NCBI GenBank assembly: GCA_965223985.1 | Contig: OZ245030.1 | Span: 3,162,001 to 3,226,000, forward strand | Reading direction: 5' to 3' | Source of the DNA: JAPPKS01 sp963667895 | GTDB taxonomy: Bacteria; Poribacteria; WGA-4E; PCPOR2b | Length of the DNA: 64,000 bases | Shown: positions 55,379 through 63,046 of the stretch, in pieces | Numbering within the stretch: position 1 is the first letter of the stretch | Layout of the letters: the number at the start of each line of letters is the position of its first letter | The notes under the pieces: generated by a model | Told to the model about the DNA's origin: nothing | Database searches by the model: none | Seen by the model: only the letters and a program-made list of their open reading frames with translations | Position numbers and translations under genes: made by a program

Positions 55379-56584
55379 ATGGCAATCCCTACGATTGAAG
55401 AGTGGAGACATAATCAGGAACTGCTCGATTACTACGCTGAATGGCATGACTACTTCCCCTGGCGCCAGCGTTGGAATTATTCCGGAGGAGGCGAGGAGTT
55501 CCTTTATTTCCATCGCCAACTCCTCGCCTGGTACGCATCAGAACGGGTGGGGCGCGGGTTGAGTCTCGTCGCTGACTGGGAGGTATCTCAGCCAATTGTG
55601 GAGGGACACACAAACCTGAACCGCGTTATCCGCCCTCCGAACTGGAGAATTCCATGGAATCGGCGGGAGCCGTTCGCACTCCCAAGCTGGTTTACGTCAC
55701 CAGGTGGAGACAGCACCTATAGCGACCCTGGACTCTGGCTCGCCGGCGGTGACCAGCATGCTCGTGACACAACAAACGTCAATGCACCGAGTGGGCAGTA
55801 TAGTAGCCTCTCCGACTTCCCGGACGTTGACACCCTGGGAAAAGCACTGGAACATCCGTGGCACACTTATAGTCAGATTGCGTTTGGCGCTCTCTTTGCC
55901 GCAGGACTCAGTCAAGGCGACACGGCTTGTGTGCCCACCGCGATAAGAGATGCGTTTTTCTTTATTTGGCACCGTCATATTGACAATGTGTGGCGTATGT
56001 GGTCAGAGTTGCCTGAAGTTCAACTGCCCGAAGTGCAGCCAGTCCCAGTGAAGGTGCTCGATGATATCAACAGCCCTGATGTTATCATCCGCCAAACAGC
56101 AATTGAGGATGCAGCTGCCGAACTCGGGAACTTCGGTGACCTGACCCCGGAGTCTGATGATATCTTTTTTGGGCAGACCGCTTACCTATATGCCCGGGTT
56201 GAGAACATGTCAGACCAACCGGTCTCCGGACGGTTTCACTTCTTTTATGCTCCGGTATCCCTAGCGCATCACCGACGTTATTGGGTAGAGATTCCGCTCT
56301 CCAACGCCGGACGATGGGGGCGCCCTATTTATCTCAACCCCGGAGAAAAGCAGGTGTTACGCAGCGGCCCAATGTCTGGGGTCGCCGTGTGGCATTCAAG
56401 ATTTATCCCTGCGCCCAACATGTACCGCCTTTTGGCAGTCGTCGTACCTGATGAGGCACCACGCGGCTATCCATTTGAGCGGGCACTCCCTCCGGGTAGC
56501 AGTGTCGAAACGTTAACCCTAAATAACGACTGGATGGCGTCTCGCGATTTCGAGGTGCTGGATATGGAAGAGGCGGTTTCATGA
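55379..56584 (+). CDS. type-3 copper (tyrosinase-superfamily) protein
   Basis: A 401-residue protein without a signal peptide. The copper-B signature D191-A-F-F-F-I-W-H198-R-H200-I-D202, followed by NVWRMW, matches the tyrosinase/haemocyanin pattern (D-P-x-F-x3-H-x3-D) except for Pro to Ala. Upstream histidines fit the rest of a di-copper site: H23 and H45 (EWHDYFPW and LYFHRQLLAWYASE) for CuA, and H159/H162 (LEHPWHTYSQIA) for CuB. The C-terminal third (about 235-390) is beta-rich and may be a capping domain. The family oxidises phenols or binds oxygen; the substrate here is unknown and a full copper-ligand set needs a structural model. A strong AAGGAG site lies 8 bases before the ATG. It follows polytopic copy 3. 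Confidence 0.75.
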   Translation: MAIPTIEEWRHNQELLDYYAEWHDYFPWRQRWNYSGGGEEFLYFHRQLLAWYASERVGRGLSLVADWEVSQPIVEGHTNLNRVIRPPNWRIPWNRREPFALPSWFTSPGGDSTYSDPGLWLAGGDQHARDTTNVNAPSGQYSSLSDFPDVDTLGKALEHPWHTYSQIAFGALFAAGLSQGDTACVPTAIRDAFFFIWHRHIDNVWRMWSELPEVQLPEVQPVPVKVLDDINSPDVIIRQTAIEDAAAELGNFGDLTPESDDIFFGQTAYLYARVENMSDQPVSGRFHFFYAPVSLAHHRRYWVEIPLSNAGRWGRPIYLNPGEKQVLRSGPMSGVAVWHSRFIPAPNMYRLLAVVVPDEAPRGYPFERALPPGSSVETLTLNNDWMASRDFEVLDMEEAVS

Positions 56585-57068
56585 TCGGAAAATGAATCGC
56601 TGACCGCTTCCCGACTAAGCTGAAACTCACTGAAAATTGTGCTTGACATTAACCGAAAATCTGTGTAGACTATATTGTAAGTAATCCTCTTTAAGGAGTC
56701 GAAGATTGTTCTACCAACCCATCGCAGGGCAACGGGAGTGAGGGAACAGCTTAGGTTCGCCAAGTCTCTTTCCATTTTTTTCAGCCAACCACTGTTTCCC
56801 GCCAGACCTCTTGCCAGCTTAATGACATCGTAAAAGCGCCTGTATCGTTATCTTAAATCGTTCTACCAACGGCTTACAAGCCTACTGCTCCGTCAGGTTG
56901 AATCTGATAAAAGTTCCGATTTTAAGCGTGTGCCGCCGGGCACCCGGTTTGTCAACTCACGAAGAGGCGAGTGATTCAGTTCTCCAACGTACGCCCGCTA
57001 TTGATGGGCGAATTGCGCAACTTGGGCTCAGCTGAGAGTTCATCTTGGAACGAGTGAGGGAATCAACA
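56585..57068. other. long leader upstream of the first PhyH gene
   Basis: After the promoter at 56643 there are about 390 nt before the PhyH start. The words GTTCTACCAACCC (56707) and GTTCTACCAACGG (56868) form an imperfect direct repeat of the leader. No ORF with a good ribosome site is seen. A structured leader is possible but no known riboswitch was recognised. Confidence 0.4.
56643..56671 (+). promoter_or_regulatory. sigma-70 promoter upstream of PhyH gene
   Basis: Perfect TTGACA (56643-56648), 17-base spacer, TAGACT (56666-56671). Confidence 0.55.
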
Positions 57069-57971
57069 ATGTCAACGATTAAGCTACAGGCGGAACTCCG
57101 CGATCAGTTCAAGTATGAGCCAACGAGATTTAACTACACCCAAGTGTATAACACTACCAGGACGTACGACTGTGAACCCACGCTGACGGACACCGAAGTT
57201 TTAGATTTTTGTAGAAAGGGTTTCCTGATGCTGGAGGGCGTCGTTCCGGACGAGATTAATCGGCGGGCGTTTGCGTTTCTCGATGAGAATAGCTACAGCC
57301 AACCCACCGAAATCCTCGAAGCGCCCTGGTTCATCGAGCATGTAGTTTGCAATCCTCAAGCGGCGGGTGCGGTGCGGTCACTGCTAGGGGCGAACTTCAA
57401 CTTGCCAATCCTCGTCGCTAACCATCTAGTTAAATGCCCCGCTTCAGCACAGGGATGGCACCATGACGGCGGCTCACAATACAGTCCCGAACTCAATTAT
57501 CTACAGGTATTCTATTATCCCCAGGACACACCTGCGGAGTTGGGTCCGACCGAGGTGTTGCCCGGTTCACACTATAACGACCGGCGTCCGTCACATAACG
57601 GCCGCCTTAGGGATGGGGTGCTAACGACCGCACCCGCGGGCTCGATTTTCCTCACGATTTATCCCATCTTGCACCGCCGCCCCCGTTCAACTGTGGAGGG
57701 CATACGCAACCTGTTGAAGTATTGCTACTGGCGGACCGTGCCGCCGGTGCGCGACTGGATTATTGAACCGGACTTCGACCTCGCCACGGCGAACTACGGC
57801 GGGTTTGGTATGGATGTAGCCATCGCTCAGCGAGTCTTCTGGCTATGGGGTGAGGGGACTGAGTTTAGCTCAATAGGCGGTCAGGGGTGGCCCTTTTGCA
57901 CTTCCAACTCCAACCAAATGGCTCCGTCTTATGGGTTTCCAAGCGGATTTCCACGGTTCGAAATGTCGTGA
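57069..57971 (+). CDS. phytanoyl-CoA dioxygenase (PhyH) family Fe(II)/2-oxoglutarate oxygenase
   Basis: A 300-residue cupin-fold oxygenase of the PhyH family, whose members hydroxylate small molecules using Fe(II) and 2-oxoglutarate. The iron facial triad is visible: H131-H-D133 (GWHHDGGSQ) and distal H202 (PILHRRPRS). R213, in the expected position about 11 residues after the distal His, may bind 2-oxoglutarate. The segment LQVFYYPQDTPAELGPTEVLPGSH is the family's usual core; it is shared with the second PhyH gene at 62012. ATG 57069 is preferred over a TTG at 57045. The C-terminal region (WLWGEGTEF, FPSGFPRFEMS) is unlike classical PhyH. The family is expanded in this lineage and substrates are unknown. 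Confidence 0.9.
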   Translation: MSTIKLQAELRDQFKYEPTRFNYTQVYNTTRTYDCEPTLTDTEVLDFCRKGFLMLEGVVPDEINRRAFAFLDENSYSQPTEILEAPWFIEHVVCNPQAAGAVRSLLGANFNLPILVANHLVKCPASAQGWHHDGGSQYSPELNYLQVFYYPQDTPAELGPTEVLPGSHYNDRRPSHNGRLRDGVLTTAPAGSIFLTIYPILHRRPRSTVEGIRNLLKYCYWRTVPPVRDWIIEPDFDLATANYGGFGMDVAIAQRVFWLWGEGTEFSSIGGQGWPFCTSNSNQMAPSYGFPSGFPRFEMS

Positions 57972-58353
57972 AATTGACAGTGCTTTCTTTCCGATGATAA
58001 CAAGATGAGGCACTTTATGAAAGGCTTCATATCGATTTTTTTAAGCTCTATGCAGCGTTGGGATACTTTGATTCCTATGAGTAGTGACCTTGAGTCGTTG
58101 AGTTAGGCTGGTATTGGGAAAATAGTTACTATACAGAGTATCCCGGCAGATACCAAAGTTAATTCAATGCTTCAGAGTCGCAACCGCATTTATAATATGC
58201 GGGACATATTAACCTCCAACTTTTTTTTCTAGCTAATGTCTAACCTAACATTCTGTTACGCTAGGGTTATACCCTAGCGCGATGGAATAGAGAGTGAGTG
58301 CACCTTGTTTCCCTAACTTCTTCAAACCAAGCTAAGATAAGGAAGGTTCTATC
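57972..58353. other. intergenic region with an operator-like palindrome
   Basis: No gene seen. A T8 tract lies at about 58221-58228. At 58259-58279 CGCTAGGG-TTATA-CCCTAGCG is a perfect 8+5+8 palindrome, with no T tract after it, 74 bp before the LamG gene; it may be an operator or an RNA hairpin. Confidence 0.45.
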
Positions 58354-59244
58354 ATGTCAAGAGCATTGTTAGCAACACTCATCCTCCTCCTGATGACGGG
58401 ATACATTTTGGGTGTAACAACGGTTTCCGACGCCAAGGTTTTGGCAGCCTGGCTCTTTGATGAAGAAAAAGGCAAAGTTGCCGAGGATGCCACTGGTAGT
58501 GGGTTTGACCTGAAAGTCGTCAGAGGGGAATGGACTAAAGGTAAAGGAGCATTTGGCGGTGCCCTGAACTTTGCTGATGTAGGTACTTACGCTGCTGCTA
58601 AGGTCCCTACGGTTGATTTCAACTTCTCCAAGGGCGAATTCACAATTCTATCAAGAATCAACCTGACAGCAATCACCGATTGCTGTACAGGGATCCCGAG
58701 TTGGGGCGTCGACAACATTTCAGGAGACTGGGCGGGAAAGTGGCCTTCAGGCAATACTTGGGTCCTACACCCGGATAAACGCCCCGTCGGGAAAGGGGAT
58801 TATTTTACCAGTTTTTGGTATAATTCACAGGAAAACGTGGACGGAAAACCCGTGGGTCAAGACGCGGGGTGGACGGCAATTCATACAGGGGCGGTAAATT
58901 GGAACGAGTGGCATCAGTTTGCCATAACTTTTGATGGAACAGAGATTAAGATATTTGCCGATGGCGAACTCCAAGACATAGCCAATACTGTGGGTCCGCA
59001 CGGCTGGCCTCAAGGAGCGCCCGTTGAACTCTCGTTCTCCCGCGACCTCTGTTGTGGCGCCCCCCGCACGCATACCGGCTGGATTGATGAAGCCCTGCTC
59101 GCGGATGAAGCCATATCGGAAGAGCTACTCAAGAAATCAAGTGAAGTCGGGATAGCAGAGATACCCGAATTCCAGCAGGCATTCGCTGTTAGCGGTCGGG
59201 ATAAGCTAGTGACAACCTGGGCCCGTTTGAAACGGCGCTACTAA
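58354..59244 (+). CDS. secreted LamG-like domain protein with W-A-x-L-K tail
   Basis: A 296-residue exported protein with a signal peptide (LLATLILLLMTGYILGVTTVSDA). The mature part is one concanavalin-like jelly-roll: AAWLFDEEKGKVAEDATGSG opens the domain, then FTILSRINL, WHQFAITFDGTEIKIFADG and GWIDEALLADEAIS, the last being the closing strand typical of LamG modules. Residues CC (about 110 and 230) could form disulphides. It ends AVSGRDKLVTTWARLKRRY, the tail shared with other secreted proteins in this window. An AAGGAAGG site precedes the ATG. The role is inferred as glycan or surface binding; ligand unknown. Confidence 0.85.
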   Translation: MSRALLATLILLLMTGYILGVTTVSDAKVLAAWLFDEEKGKVAEDATGSGFDLKVVRGEWTKGKGAFGGALNFADVGTYAAAKVPTVDFNFSKGEFTILSRINLTAITDCCTGIPSWGVDNISGDWAGKWPSGNTWVLHPDKRPVGKGDYFTSFWYNSQENVDGKPVGQDAGWTAIHTGAVNWNEWHQFAITFDGTEIKIFADGELQDIANTVGPHGWPQGAPVELSFSRDLCCGAPRTHTGWIDEALLADEAISEELLKKSSEVGIAEIPEFQQAFAVSGRDKLVTTWARLKRRY

Positions 59245-59550
59245 CAACTTTTGGCGCCACTTCTGAATTGTGATGCAGTGATAACGTGCAAAAATCCCTG
59301 GACTACGGATAATCTTATCGTGGCTAGCCCCCGATTCTTGGATTTGGGCGAGCAACTTTTGGTCGTTGAGTTTTGTAGGAGCTAGCACCATTGGTCAATA
59401 CCAGTTCAATGTGAAGTCATTTTGACTATGAATCTTATTGTTTGGGCAGGGGTTTTATCCCTGCCCATTCTATATAGCGGAGGGGCGTACCCTAGTTCTT
59501 CTTTTAAGGTTCAGAACTTAAGGCTGTTGCTGTTAAGCAGGTGAATTCCG
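59245..59550. other. intergenic region with hairpin
   Basis: Between the LamG gene and the next lectin-fold gene. It holds the GGGCAGGG/CCCTGCCC hairpin (listed separately). No gene seen. Confidence 0.4.
59444..59466 (+). terminator. GC-rich hairpin, possible terminator
   Basis: GGGCAGGG and CCCTGCCC form an 8-bp perfect stem with a 7-base loop. It is followed by ATTCTATATAG, only weakly T-rich, so intrinsic termination is uncertain. Confidence 0.45.
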
Positions 59551-60357
59551 ATGAGACTGGATAATGCTTTGGTTTTTCTGAGTTTGACTTTAATTTGCGC
59601 GCCGCTTACCCACGCAGGTGAACAAAGTTGGGATCTAGCTAACCCTGCGGCAACACTGAGAGATTGGGAAATCATCTCAGGCGATTGGGCATTCAGAGGT
59701 GGCTGGTGGGAAGTGCAAAGCCGGGGTGATATGCCGGGCATTGCTGTAATCAAAGAGGAGGTTGCAAAGCCGCTTGGACTCTTCACTCACGATGGCATGA
59801 TTTGTGAGGTGACCTTCGAAATTTTAGCCGAACAAGGCAATCAATTTATTATTTTTGCCTACTCCCCGGAGGTTGATAAAGACTACGTTTTTCAAGCCGG
59901 ACAACGCGCGGAAGGCGCGCCGGGGCGGTGGTCGATTGAACGAATGCATATCCATCCTGACAACGCGAACCGCTTTCGCGCTCCTGAATTTTTTGGGTTT
60001 AAGAAGGATGGTGAAGTGCGCGGCAAAAGAGAATTTCGATTTAAGCTCGAAATTCAAGGCGACACGATTATAACATATCATAACGACAAAGAGCAGAACC
60101 AATTTACCTTCGGCGAAGATAGGCCCAATTTTGAGCCAGGTGGTGCAGCACAACTCGCGAGACTTTTAGCCTTAATTCGGGAGATGCCTGTGGGTCGAAT
60201 TGGTCTCTCTAACCTGAATGCACACACCCGCTTCCAAAATTTTAAGATTTCAGGGCCCGATATTCGATCTGTTGAATTGATGAGTAAATTGGCAACATCC
60301 TGGGGCAGAATAAAAGCGCTAAGAAATCGAATAGGTTCGCGGGATAAAGAGCCATAG
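59551..60357 (+). CDS. secreted concanavalin-fold (DUF1080-like) protein, copy A
   Basis: A 268-residue exported protein with a signal peptide (LVFLSLTLICAPLTHAGE). The body SWDLANPAATLRDWEIISGDW, GGWWEVQSRGDMPGIAVIKEE, EVTFEILAEQGNQFIIFAYS and PVGRIGLSNLNAHTRFQNFK is the pattern of LamG/DUF1080-type (3-keto-disaccharide hydrolase-like) jelly-rolls: binding or cleaving of a glycan is possible but the catalytic residues are not identifiable. The C-terminus contains SKLATSWGRIKALRN, a version of the K-L-x-T-x-W-G tail, but with 13 further residues. The gene at 60675 is a close tandem duplicate. Confidence 0.8.
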   Translation: MRLDNALVFLSLTLICAPLTHAGEQSWDLANPAATLRDWEIISGDWAFRGGWWEVQSRGDMPGIAVIKEEVAKPLGLFTHDGMICEVTFEILAEQGNQFIIFAYSPEVDKDYVFQAGQRAEGAPGRWSIERMHIHPDNANRFRAPEFFGFKKDGEVRGKREFRFKLEIQGDTIITYHNDKEQNQFTFGEDRPNFEPGGAAQLARLLALIREMPVGRIGLSNLNAHTRFQNFKISGPDIRSVELMSKLATSWGRIKALRNRIGSRDKEP

Positions 60358-60674
60358 TTATGAGCGAATCATTCTTCGATCCGGATGTTGGATTGAACAC
60401 GCTCGAGTTGCATTGCCCGAGAATCTGCAAAAGTTGCGCAAGCATTATGTGGCAATGAACAAGACACGCTGAGTTGGCTTCGTGTACCCGAACAGATGCG
60501 CGGATGGACAGCTATTTCGTCCCGGTAGTCGAGACTACAAGGCGCATTCTGGAACTCGCGGACGAGCTAGGATCTCCATCGCATTGACGGCGATCTTTTT
60601 CCGATTCTCCTTTTCAAGCAGACAACGGGTCCCTTTTTGAGTTGCGTTGTTAATTGTTAAGGCGGTGAATGCCG
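60358..60674. other. intergenic region with possible coding remnants
   Basis: One frame gives MDSYFVPVVETTRRILELAD followed by a few residues and a stop at about 60587, another MSESFFDPDVGLNTLELHC. These look like fragments of a former gene, but neither is long enough to name. The last 25 bases before 60675 match the leader of the gene at 59551. Confidence 0.3.
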
Positions 60675-61445
60675 ATGAAATGCACTTTTACTTTGGGTAT
60701 GCTGAGTTTGACTTTCATCTATGTTCTATTTGCGCACGCGGACGAACTAAGTTGGGACTTCGCGAACCAGGGGGCAACCCGTCGAGAGTGGGAGGTTATC
60801 TCTGGCGATTGGGAATTCAAAGGCGGCTGGTGGGAAGTGAAAAGCGGTCTTCATACGCCCGGCATCGCTGTGATTAAAGAGGAAGTTGCAGAGCGGCTTG
60901 GACTCTTCACCCACGATGGTATGATTTGTGAGGTGACGTTCGACGTATTGGGCAAACCGGGCAACCAATTTATAATCTTCGCTTATGCTCCGGAGACTGA
61001 TGAAGACCACGTTTTTCAAGCGGGGACGCGCTTTGAGGCGTTAGACGGGTCGTGGTCGATTGAACGAATGCATATCCATGCTAAAGACGCGATTAAAGGA
61101 CTCGATGAAATTTTTAAACAAGAAAACAATCGTGCAAGGCAATCCAATTTCGATTTCAAGCTCGAAATTCAAGGTAACGCGGTTATTGGATATCATAAAG
61201 AAAGAGAGCAGATCCGATATACCTTTGGCGAAGATAGACCCCCGCCGATCTTTGGTGCGGGTGGAGATTTAATTCGAGTTTTAGCCTTGACTCGGGAGAT
61301 GCCTGTCGGCCGAATTGGTATCGCCAATGAAAATGCACACACCCGCATTCGACAATTTAAGATTACGGGGCCTGGTATCCGACCCCGACTGGTTAAACCG
61401 GGCGGCAAATTGGCAATGATTTGGGGCGGAATAAAAGCCCAATGA
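60675..61445 (+). CDS. secreted concanavalin-fold (DUF1080-like) protein, copy B
   Basis: A 256-residue paralog of the protein at 59551, with the same order of blocks: SWDFANQGATRREWEVISGDW, GGWWEVKSGLHTPGIAVIKEE, EVTFDVLGKPGNQFIIFAYAP, SIERMHIHAKD, PVGRIGIANENAHTRIRQFK. It has a signal peptide (TFTLGMLSLTFIYVLFAHADE). The ATG at 60675 is used, not the one at 60669, because it aligns with copy A's leader and start. The end GGKLAMIWGGIKAQ is the tail motif at the true C-terminus. The pair arose by duplication, and only copy A has an extra C-terminal segment. Confidence 0.8.
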   Translation: MKCTFTLGMLSLTFIYVLFAHADELSWDFANQGATRREWEVISGDWEFKGGWWEVKSGLHTPGIAVIKEEVAERLGLFTHDGMICEVTFDVLGKPGNQFIIFAYAPETDEDHVFQAGTRFEALDGSWSIERMHIHAKDAIKGLDEIFKQENNRARQSNFDFKLEIQGNAVIGYHKEREQIRYTFGEDRPPPIFGAGGDLIRVLALTREMPVGRIGIANENAHTRIRQFKITGPGIRPRLVKPGGKLAMIWGGIKAQ

Positions 61446-61596
61446 AACCGAATGTGCGAATATTTGAACGGACTCGGAGATTGGATGATTAATTCTTTCG
61501 CGAAGATTCTATGAAAATTTTACCTGCCCCGGTCACGAGGCATCCCCCGCCGGGGGTTGGTACCATATGGGAACCTGATTATGGAAAGAACCATTG

Positions 61597-62019
61597 ATGA
61601 ATACCACACCCCCCACGCCCCCCACGCCCGTTACGCTCCGTCAGGCAGTCCAGCGCTGGATTACTCAAGCGCAGCAGAAGTTGGACGCACACCTTCTAGG
61701 GTCGGACGATTTAGACGCGCTTGCAGAGATTGTGGCCGCGAGTGAGAAGATTCGCCAGCGGTTGCTGTATCTACACACCGACATGCCAAGCCCACGCAGC
61801 AAAGTTGTTGCGATGTATCAGGTTGATCCAGTCGCCGGCGGTGCAGAGTTGCAACTGACCCACGACCCGAAATTCCCCTACACCACCATTCATGATGCGA
61901 TTCTGGACGGCTGGCAGGTCATCCAGTTTCCCAACCAAAGAGATGTGTCCGATGATCGCCAGGTCAACGTTCAGGGCTATGAGTTCATCCTACAAAAACT
62001 GGAGGTGTACCATGACTGA
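61597..62019 (+). CDS. unrecognised 140-residue protein coupled to the PhyH gene
   Basis: I do not recognise this family. The ATG at 61597 is used rather than a TTG one codon before. The N-terminus is Thr/Pro-rich (NTTPPTPPTPV), then a helical region (AQQKLDAHLLGSDDLDALAE, then ASEKIRQRLLYLH) and a beta-rich end (PYTTIHDAILDGWQVIQFPNQ, VQGYEFILQKLEVY). The gene overlaps the following PhyH gene by 8 bases, with the PhyH ribosome site (GGAGGT) inside it, so the two are translationally coupled and their products may act together or physically interact. It has no signal peptide. Confidence 0.68.
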   Translation: MNTTPPTPPTPVTLRQAVQRWITQAQQKLDAHLLGSDDLDALAEIVAASEKIRQRLLYLHTDMPSPRSKVVAMYQVDPVAGGAELQLTHDPKFPYTTIHDAILDGWQVIQFPNQRDVSDDRQVNVQGYEFILQKLEVYHD

Positions 62020-62944
62020 CACCGGTGCAGTTGAGAGTGACAAATCCACAATCGGAGTGACGATTTGTGCCGACCGTATCCAGCCCATTCCGCTCACCGA
62101 CGATGAGGTCATTGATTTCATTATCCGCGGCTATCTCATCGTACAGCCAGACATCCCCGCGGCGGTGCACAAGCAGGTTTGCCGGGAATTCGACCAGAAT
62201 GGTGGCGTCTCGGTAGACCTTCAGAACGACCCGTTGGGCTTGGAATTGTTAGAGAAAGCGCCGACGCTTGATAAGGTGTTCAATCACCCGGTTGTCCATG
62301 GCGCGGCGTTTAGCCTGCTGGGGCCGGATTACTTTGTCTTCCACCGCTATTGCCACGCGGTTCGACCGGGAGATGGCAGGGTGGGCTGGCACCAGGATGA
62401 CGTTAACGTTCGGCACTACCAACTCCGCCGGCTGATGTTCCTGTATTACCCGCAGGATGTAACTGCCGACATGGGACCGACCTACGTTGTGCCCGGCACG
62501 CACCTCTACAATTGCTGCACCGACCGCATGCAGACCTACGGCAATATCCGCGGTCAGGTCGCGCTCACGGTTAAGGCGGGCAGCGTTGTGATTACGCACT
62601 ACGACATCTGGCACACGGCTTCGCCCAACCGGAGTGACCGGAGGCGCTATATGGTCAAATACTACGTGGACCGGACGCACGAACCGATTGAACCTAACTG
62701 GGACCACCAGCCCGACGGTGCTATCCCGCTTGCGATGAACCGGATGCATAACGAACGGATGGCCTGGACGCGATCCGATTTTTACAAGGAACGGCATCTG
62801 CGCTGGCGTGTGTGGTCGTATCTGCTTGGGCAGAAGGGACCGGTGGTCTGGGAAAAGTGGAAAACGCTGCATCCGAGCTCTCGCACGCTGTCTGAGTTGC
62901 AGCCGGAGGAGATACAAGGATACCTCGGCGCGCCCACCGCTTGA
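62012..62944 (+). CDS. phytanoyl-CoA dioxygenase (PhyH) family Fe(II)/2-oxoglutarate oxygenase
   Basis: A 310-residue PhyH-family oxygenase. The ATG at 62012 has a GGAGGT site 5 bases before it. The iron triad is H127-Q-D129 (VGWHQDDVN) and H201 (YDIWHTASPN), with R210-R212 as candidate 2-oxoglutarate ligands. The core FLYYPQDVTADMGPTYVVPG and the YGNIRGQVALTVKAGSVVI strand are typical. Its C-terminal third (DRTHEPIEPNWDHQPDG, AWTRSDFYKERHLRWRVWSY) is an extension found in a PhyH subgroup of this lineage. It should be active. Substrate unknown; it is the partner of the small gene at 61597. Confidence 0.9.
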   Translation: MTDTGAVESDKSTIGVTICADRIQPIPLTDDEVIDFIIRGYLIVQPDIPAAVHKQVCREFDQNGGVSVDLQNDPLGLELLEKAPTLDKVFNHPVVHGAAFSLLGPDYFVFHRYCHAVRPGDGRVGWHQDDVNVRHYQLRRLMFLYYPQDVTADMGPTYVVPGTHLYNCCTDRMQTYGNIRGQVALTVKAGSVVITHYDIWHTASPNRSDRRRYMVKYYVDRTHEPIEPNWDHQPDGAIPLAMNRMHNERMAWTRSDFYKERHLRWRVWSYLLGQKGPVVWEKWKTLHPSSRTLSELQPEEIQGYLGAPTA

Positions 62945-63046
62945 TGATGCAATTCTGATGAAATGTTCCCGCATGCGGTAAACTTGGACGAAGAACTTCC
63001 CGTTTTACGGGTTTGAGAAACAGATGCTAATGAGGAGAGCAAAATA

